This document shows, piece after piece, positions 59,807-64,000 of a DNA stretch of 64,000 bases. A program made the position numbers and the translations under genes. The notes under the pieces are model-generated. The model saw nothing but the letters and a program-made list of their open reading frames with translations, was not told where the DNA came from and ran no database searches. Position 1 is the stretch's first letter. The number at the start of each line of letters is the position of its first letter. Location of the stretch: assembly GCF_963674925.1 (NCBI RefSeq), contig NZ_OY771649.1:372001-436000 (forward strand), given 5' to 3'. Source of the stretch: an uncultured Draconibacterium sp. (lineage in GTDB: Bacteria > Bacteroidota > Bacteroidia > Bacteroidales > Prolixibacteraceae).

Positions 59807-59872
59807 ACAACCAGGAGCCGCGGAAGAAAAAGTAATTAATCGTTTTTATTCAGAGCTTCCGCCGGCTCCTTT
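59787..59872 (+). other. Duplicated hairpin element, copy 2
   Basis: GGAGCCGCGGAAG (59814-59826) pairs perfectly with CTTCCGCCGGCTCC (59856-59869) except for one bulged C. The loop repeats TAATTAATCGTTTTTATTC. Upstream AAATAAACAA and the sequence before it also match copy 1. Stem bases that differ from copy 1 change on both sides. Confidence 0.68.
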
Positions 59873-59903
59873 AAATGAACGCTGAACAACAAAGCAAGAA
59901 TAG

Positions 59904-59937
59904 TCCCGGGTTGAGTAATCAGCCCGGGATTGTTTTT
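59904..59937 (+). terminator. Intrinsic terminator at the end of the early unit
   Basis: TCCCGGG (59904-59910) pairs with CCCGGGA (59923-59929) across a 12-base loop, then TTGTTTTT. It closes the long rightward unit, and a new promoter follows immediately. Confidence 0.85.
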
Positions 59938-59967
59938 GCTGACTGTTAGCGTTTGTTTTTATATTTG
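59935..59967 (+). promoter_or_regulatory. Strong sigma-ABfr type promoter
   Basis: TTTG at 59935-59938, a 21-base spacer, and TATATTTG at 59960-59967. Only four bases separate the -7 box from the ATG at 59972, so the mRNA may begin at or just inside the first codons; a second ATG lies at 59981. The transcript may therefore be leaderless. Confidence 0.72.
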
Positions 59968-59971
59968 CCAC

Positions 59972-60226
59972 ATGAGCAAGATGAAAGTAGAGCAGATAAA
60001 GGACCAGGCAGAGCAGTTGATCACTCAGTTTAAAAAGAAACATCCGGATCTTACTCCAAACGCTCTGCTGCTTTCTTATTCCGACTACCGTTTATTTGTA
60101 ACATTCGAGGTAAAGGGCGGGGGAGTAATGCACCAGGGCAACCAATACGCATGGAAAGGGCTCAGAATCATTCAGGACACCGGCCTTCATCCGGGGCAGG
60201 TAAATATCGCATACATATTGCAGTAA
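59972..60226 (+). CDS. Small phage protein, unknown
   Basis: An 84-residue protein, MSKMKVEQIKDQAEQLITQF, with a basic helical start and a compact beta-rich end (YRLFVTFEVKGGGVMHQGNQ). ATG 59972 is chosen because an earlier in-frame ATG at 59930 lies within the terminator and promoter. Met4 at 59981 is an alternative. It is the only gene between the promoter and the 654-bp gene-free region. Confidence 0.55.
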   Translation: MSKMKVEQIKDQAEQLITQFKKKHPDLTPNALLLSYSDYRLFVTFEVKGGGVMHQGNQYAWKGLRIIQDTGLHPGQVNIAYILQ

Positions 60227-60830
60227 CAATTAACCACCGGCACAATACCACTGGCCAAATCGCCGCCAGGCGTCATAAATCGTGAACGTAGTGAACACCG
60301 CTTTGTTCTCCCTTCTCGAAGGGAGATGTCCGCAGGACAGAGGGATTACACCTTTGTGATCACGAGCTTGGCGAAGTGAGAACACCATATTACCTTCTGT
60401 ACTTCTTTTCTTTAAGCACACTTGAAACCTTCATTTTTTCGCGCTTCCCCTCCCCATTAGTTTAATTTTTAGTGCATTAGTACCGATATGAGAAAAATAA
60501 AAAGCGTAAGGAGCTGAAAACAAGAGAGGTATATATATATTCTTTCTTTTTATTTAACAATCTTTTTTAAAATAGACTTTTATAATTTTAACATAAAAGG
60601 TTGTGCTTTCGTGCGCACTTTTTTAAAGTGCACAAAATCAGTTAACTACGGCGCACAAAAAACGCACTAATTTGCACTAATCGTACTTCGTACTGTACGA
60701 AAAAGTGTAATGCACACAAAATCAGTGCATTACGCAATAAAGCGTACAAATGCACTATTGCACGAAAAAAAAACCGGTTTATTGCAGGGGTTGTTTTGTG
60801 GTATCGGTTTTTAAACTCGATTTCATCAGT
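60227..60830. promoter_or_regulatory. Gene-free, repeat-dense region (candidate origin or late control region)
   Basis: No credible gene. At about 60308-60345 there is a copy of the dispersed repeat (CTCCCTTCTCGAAGGGAGATG and tail). 60500-60600 is very AT-rich, with TATATATATA at about 60532-60541. From about 60611 to 60753 there is a dense array of related motifs: GTGCGCAC, GTGCAC, two GCACTAAT in a row, a perfect hairpin TAATGCAC/GTGCATTA (60708-60732), CGTAC units, and TGCAC repeats. Confidence 0.55.
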
Positions 60831-60838
60831 TATATTTG
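60831..60838 (+). promoter_or_regulatory. TATATTTG -7 box
   Basis: TATATTTG at 60831-60838 fits TAnnTTTG, with a weak T-rich -33 near 60808. It overlaps the upstream TTG start that the longest frame would use (60836), so translation from the ATG at 60881 is more likely. Confidence 0.5.
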
Positions 60839-60880
60839 TTAGCGATTGCTTTTCCAGGTTTAAGAAAACGAACCTGGTTA

Positions 60881-61387
60881 ATGAATATAAATTACGACAC
60901 AAAGCCAAAGATTACTTTCTCTCTTGATCCGCTTCACCAGGCTTACTGCCGGCATCTTTTTAATTCAAAATCTGGTGCGAAGTATATCGTCGTCTCGCGC
61001 CGTAGCATTGTGGGTAAACTAATTCACTCTTTTATTCTTCCCAGCAACTTTCCGGTCCACCGGCCTCTGATTGAAAATCCCGTTACTTTTGTACTACCGG
61101 TAAAAAATACTAACCATTACATTTACAAAAGCCGGTTTATCCATATTCCGAAATGGGCGGAAGAGAAACTTCAGGATTATATTGAAGCGGATTTTAAATG
61201 CTGGGTACGCGAACGATTTGAAATCGGGTATAAAAAGAAGTTCGACCAGAAGGAAATTATTGAGGCAATTTTACGTGGTTTGAATGTTCGAAATAATACA
61301 GCAAATTACGACACCATCAAGAAAATTGACTACCGGTACCGCCGAAAAAAGACAGAAAAACGCTTTAGTGAGCTTCTAACCGATTGA
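60881..61387 (+). CDS. Phage protein, unknown, possibly DNA-binding
   Basis: A 168-residue basic protein from ATG 60881 (MNINYDTKPKITFSLDPLHQ). The second half is rich in Lys and Arg (KKIDYRYRRKKTEKRFSELL). No known motif is certain. It directly follows the repeat-dense region and carries its own promoter, so it could bind that region. The stop is 87 bases before the next gene, across a palindrome (CAGTAAATCAGTGATTTTAC at about 61424). Confidence 0.58.
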   Translation: MNINYDTKPKITFSLDPLHQAYCRHLFNSKSGAKYIVVSRRSIVGKLIHSFILPSNFPVHRPLIENPVTFVLPVKNTNHYIYKSRFIHIPKWAEEKLQDYIEADFKCWVRERFEIGYKKKFDQKEIIEAILRGLNVRNNTANYDTIKKIDYRYRRKKTEKRFSELLTD

Positions 61388-61474
61388 AATTTAGTCAATT
61401 ATTAAAAAATTTAACAGAAAGTGCAGTAAATCAGTGATTTTACTGTTAAACGAATAACTAAAAAGTGCAGAAAA

Positions 61475-61849
61475 ATGCCAAGACAATTTTCAAACAGAAT
61501 TTTTCTTTGTCCGGTTGATCAGCTTCCGGCAAACATAGTAGCTCCTTATGTTGGTTTCGATCAGTTACATTCCGATATCGACATCGATCCGCAAGTTGGT
61601 AATCCCGAAAAGAACGGAAATTCTTATTACGACTTCGGTTTGCGGGTAGCATTCTCGGGAGATGATCTCAGTAAGTCGGCCAAGTACCGTAACCGCAGGC
61701 CGTTTGTTGCTATTTTATTCGACACCTACGGTGGAGCTTACCAGGTAGGCAACAAAGAACAACGGCTCCGCGCTAAAATTGGCACCAAAAGCTTTGTGCA
61801 CGACTGGCAAATTGCTGCCGATCTGCTCACTGATCCGTTTACCGACTAG
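61475..61849 (+). CDS. Phage protein, unknown
   Basis: A 124-residue protein, MPRQFSNRIFLCPVDQLPAN, mixed alpha/beta. It sits 78 bases before the capsid protease gene and after an unrecognised gene. Its place next to head genes suggests a structural or packaging accessory, but nothing in the sequence proves it. Confidence 0.55.
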   Translation: MPRQFSNRIFLCPVDQLPANIVAPYVGFDQLHSDIDIDPQVGNPEKNGNSYYDFGLRVAFSGDDLSKSAKYRNRRPFVAILFDTYGGAYQVGNKEQRLRAKIGTKSFVHDWQIAADLLTDPFTD

Positions 61850-61927
61850 CCACTATTACCCTGTTTCCGGTAAACCCCCGAGTCCTTTAAAAATCTTCTG
61901 CCCGGGCTGAACTTGCATATAAAAAAT

Positions 61928-62878
61928 ATGTCAAGAATTCAGTCATTCATTAATTACCTGGCAAACGCACGTTTCTCAAACCGCGAGGCACTGGAGAGTA
62001 TTCTTGCAACCATGTTTCTTAATCCCGGAAGTTTTCTGAGCGATGAAGGACCATCGTACGAGGAGATCTCAACCAACATGGCCATGGATCTTACAGCTGT
62101 TGCCGGAGAGGTAGATCCTACCATAAACGTAACCAACCAGTTTAACGAAACCGATATCCCAACAAATTCAATCGGGTACCACCGTATGTTCGGGCCTATA
62201 CTGGCCGATGAAGATTACTGGCGCTGGTATTTCAGTACCAAACGCTTTATTAAAGATGTTAAGGCAGTTGAAGTCAATCCGAAATTTATCGGGCATTTCC
62301 TGCATGCCAATACTCCGGGTGGCGAAGCCTGGATGTTGGAGAAAGCACACGAAGTGGTTAAAAACTGCAAAAAACCTTTTTACGAATTCACCGAAAAGAA
62401 AAACTGCAGTGCCGGTTTGTTCATTGGTTCACCCTCAAAAAAACGGTTCAGCTTCACGATTAACGATACCCACGGATCGCTGGGTACCATGACTGCCTTT
62501 ATGAATTTGAAACCCTACTTCGAAAAAATGGGAGTTCAGTTTGTGGAAGAAAATGCCACGCGCTCCGATCTCAAGAATAAAAAATTTAAAAACTTAGTAG
62601 ATGGAAAACCAGAACAGTACATCAAAGAGGAGCTCGACCCGCTCCAGGAACAATTTGAGCAGGCCGTTAGGAATGCCCGGCCACAACTCAACAATCTTAA
62701 AGACGATCATCCCGTCTTCAGAGGAGAAACTTTCGATGCAACGGGGGCCCTCGAAATTGGCCTGATCGATGAAATTACCGAGCTGGAGGAGGCTATCATT
62801 CAGTTACACAACGCGGGAATGAAGCAAACCAACAAAGCCCAGGCACATGCACAGACACTTAGTTATTTACAATCATAA
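61928..62878 (+). CDS. Phage S49-type capsid maturation protease
   Basis: About 316 residues from ATG 61928 (MSRIQSFINYLANARFSNRE); a TTG start five codons upstream is less likely. The central block HANTPGGEAWMLEKAHEVV, then FTEKKNCSAGLFIGSP and HGSLGTMTAFMN, and ALEIGLIDEI near the end, follow the order seen in SppA-like S49 peptidases (INSPGG, the catalytic-Ser ASAA-like segment, VGSIG, GLID). In phages this enzyme cleaves scaffold and capsid proteins during head assembly. The catalytic serine would be the S of CSAGL. A putative capsid gene follows after 12 bases. Confidence 0.78.
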   Translation: MSRIQSFINYLANARFSNREALESILATMFLNPGSFLSDEGPSYEEISTNMAMDLTAVAGEVDPTINVTNQFNETDIPTNSIGYHRMFGPILADEDYWRWYFSTKRFIKDVKAVEVNPKFIGHFLHANTPGGEAWMLEKAHEVVKNCKKPFYEFTEKKNCSAGLFIGSPSKKRFSFTINDTHGSLGTMTAFMNLKPYFEKMGVQFVEENATRSDLKNKKFKNLVDGKPEQYIKEELDPLQEQFEQAVRNARPQLNNLKDDHPVFRGETFDATGALEIGLIDEITELEEAIIQLHNAGMKQTNKAQAHAQTLSYLQS

Positions 62879-62890
62879 AATTTTAATATC

Positions 62891-64000
62891 ATGAAATTTC
62901 TGAAACGATTAAACGCAGTACTTTCTGAACTCAAATTGGGTAAGAAAGCGAAGGACTGCAAATTGGATGATGCAGATTGGGCAAGGATCGCATCGAAGTA
63001 CAAAGAAAAATTCGAATCTGATTTTTACGACGATCAGAAGGATTACCAGGCTGCTTTGCAAAAAGCCGATGCCCACGATTCTGTTATGCAACTTATTAAG
63101 GATGCAGGAATCGGAGCTGAAGGACAAGGTGCCGGATCTGGCGAAGGTGAAGGCGATGGATCTGGCGAAGGTGAAGGCGATGGCGAAGGAGCCGGAGCAA
63201 ACAACCAGGAGCCTGATTTAATGGCTGCTGTTACTGCCTTAATTGCGCAAAACAGACAAACGGTTTCGGCTTTGCAGGCTGTTACTGCAGGTCAGCAAAC
63301 CGATGAGCCGCCAACAGCAGTAATTAGTTTTGATGCCACCGGAATTGCCATGCCACACTCAGTCACTCACCTGTTTGGTGTTGAGAATGCAATTTACGAT
63401 CGTAGCCGCCGCTGGAACCAGGTATTTATTGCTCCGGGATCCATTCATACAATGGGTGCAGTTTCGCGCGATGAAGAAGATCAATTTAATCGCGACTTTT
63501 CAAACTTTGGTATGCAGATTGGCGCTGCTATGAATGCACTTCATGCTGCAGGTCAATTGAACCCTGAAGTATTGCGTAGTTCTTCAAACCCGGATCTTAC
63601 CGCTTTAACCAATGCCGGAATTGGTGACTCGTTCACTCAGTTCCGTGTTCGCGAATTGGTTGCACGTGTATTGGAAGTTCCTAGTCCATATACTATTTTC
63701 CCATTGCGCTCAGGTGTTCAGGACCGCGAATTGATGACCAATGCATTTGTTGAAGATCTTACTCAGGCATTCCAGGACAGCGAGGCTGCACTAAAAGGCG
63801 GTGGATCGCTTGAACCGGAGGTTGGTTATGTTGACGATGCCATGATTCTTTCAAGTTTTGGAAACTTCAAAGAAATGGAGCGAAAATACATTGCTTATTT
63901 GAATACCAACGGATCGGATCCAGTGAAATGGGGTATGATCGAGTATTTTATGTTGCTGTACATGATAAAAGCTGCCAAGGAACGTTATACTCGTGCCATT
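62891..64000 (+). CDS. Putative major capsid protein, partial (runs off the window)
   Basis: An open frame of 370 codons from ATG 62891 to the right edge with no stop. The N-terminal 80 residues are charged and helical (MKFLKRLNAVLSELKLGKKA), followed by a Gly/Glu/Asp linker with a perfect 24-base tandem duplication (63134-63181), then a beta/alpha part (TAVISFDATGIAMPHSVTHL, then RELVARVLEVPSPYTIFPLR). A helical delta-domain-like N terminus before a HK97-like core, right after an S49 protease, points to a capsid protein whose N terminus is cut off in maturation. No named family is certain. Confidence 0.65.
   Translation, partial: MKFLKRLNAVLSELKLGKKAKDCKLDDADWARIASKYKEKFESDFYDDQKDYQAALQKADAHDSVMQLIKDAGIGAEGQGAGSGEGEGDGSGEGEGDGEGAGANNQEPDLMAAVTALIAQNRQTVSALQAVTAGQQTDEPPTAVISFDATGIAMPHSVTHLFGVENAIYDRSRRWNQVFIAPGSIHTMGAVSRDEEDQFNRDFSNFGMQIGAAMNALHAAGQLNPEVLRSSSNPDLTALTNAGIGDSFTQFRVRELVARVLEVPSPYTIFPLRSGVQDRELMTNAFVEDLTQAFQDSEAALKGGGSLEPEVGYVDDAMILSSFGNFKEMERKYIAYLNTNGSDPVKWGMIEYFMLLYMIKAAKERYTRAI
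63134..63181 (+). repeat. Perfect 24-base tandem duplication in the capsid gene
   Basis: The 24-base unit beginning GGATCTGGCGAAGG occurs twice in a row (63134-63157 and 63158-63181), encoding GSGEGEGD twice. It is in frame and lies in a flexible linker between the helical N-terminal part and the putative capsid core. Confidence 0.9.

Larger units (their letters stand above)
47214..64000. mobile_element. Prophage or phage-like element, left part
   Basis: From about 47.2 kb the style changes to a leftward repressor and a long rightward series of small, tightly packed, mostly unknown genes. These include a primase-helicase, an HNH-like protein, a sigma factor, a capsid protease and a putative capsid protein. 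This order is that of a temperate phage early-to-structural progression. No integrase, transposase, terminase or portal was found in the window. The exact left end and any target-site duplication cannot be fixed here. Confidence 0.82.

Noticed and set aside
60230..60421. A 63-residue minus-strand frame
   Set aside because: It is made of the dispersed repeat and has no protein-like pattern.
60881..61387. Small terminase or portal protein
   Set aside because: Neither a helix-turn-helix of terminase type nor the length of a portal is present; it is left as unknown.

Overview
The window looks like a chromosomal segment of a free-living, probably marine or sediment, member of the Bacteroidota (Marinilabiliales/Prolixibacteraceae-like). 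Supporting signs are a SusC/SusD pair, a hybrid two-component system, two-component-regulator-propeller sensors, an S46 dipeptidyl-peptidase, Bacteroidota-type promoters (TTTG / TAnnTTTG), A-rich translation starts instead of Shine-Dalgarno sites, and degenerate intergenic repeats of the kind common in these genomes. The genus is an inference from gene style, not a database result.

Bases 1-29,750 are ordinary chromosome with a protein and amino-acid catabolism flavour: a partial 7TM sensor kinase, a DPP11-type S46 peptidase, a propeller histidine kinase, an outer-membrane protein, a double universal-stress protein, a fused ADP-forming acyl-CoA synthetase, a cytochrome c lipoprotein, a half-degenerate double ABC ATPase, an XRE regulator fused in frame to a lipoprotein, a methyltransferase and a PepSY membrane protein. 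Then comes an aryl-acid cluster: iorA-iorB, an outer-membrane porin, a decayed sodium:solute symporter remnant, and ACT-paaK-ACT. It is followed by a polyphosphate glucokinase, a serine hydrolase, an acyltransferase, an ankyrin lipoprotein and an AraC-TolB-TPR regulator.

Bases 29,757-47,019 form a polysaccharide-utilisation-like locus apparently dedicated to peptidoglycan. The leftward genes are a HGSNAT/NagX-like membrane acyltransferase, a giant NagZ (GH3)-serine hydrolase (AmiE-like) fusion, SusC, SusD, a NamZ (DUF1343) exo-muramidase, and a metallophosphoesterase with a PQQ-type propeller. A 1303-residue hybrid two-component sensor/AraC regulator is transcribed divergently. The set reproduces the Bacillus NamZ-NagZ-AmiE peptidoglycan-turnover trio but couples it to SusCD import.

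From about 47.2 kb to the right edge lies a prophage or phage-like element. It starts with a leftward BRCT-domain gene and a leftward repressor with palindromic operators. A rightward early operon of small, tightly overlapping genes follows: regulators, Cys-rich mini-proteins, a 1039-residue primase-helicase, an HNH-like protein, an RNA polymerase sigma factor and an ASCH-XRE fusion. A terminator and a strong promoter mark a change of transcription unit near 59.9 kb. A 654-bp gene-free, repeat-dense region precedes the structural genes (S49-type capsid protease and putative major capsid protein, cut by the window edge). No integrase, transposase, terminase or portal is visible inside the window. 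The element carries repeated noncoding structures: a duplicated hairpin with compensatory stem changes, a recurrent ACAAATAAATATG start leader, a GTTAACAC repeat block and a TGCAC-rich block.
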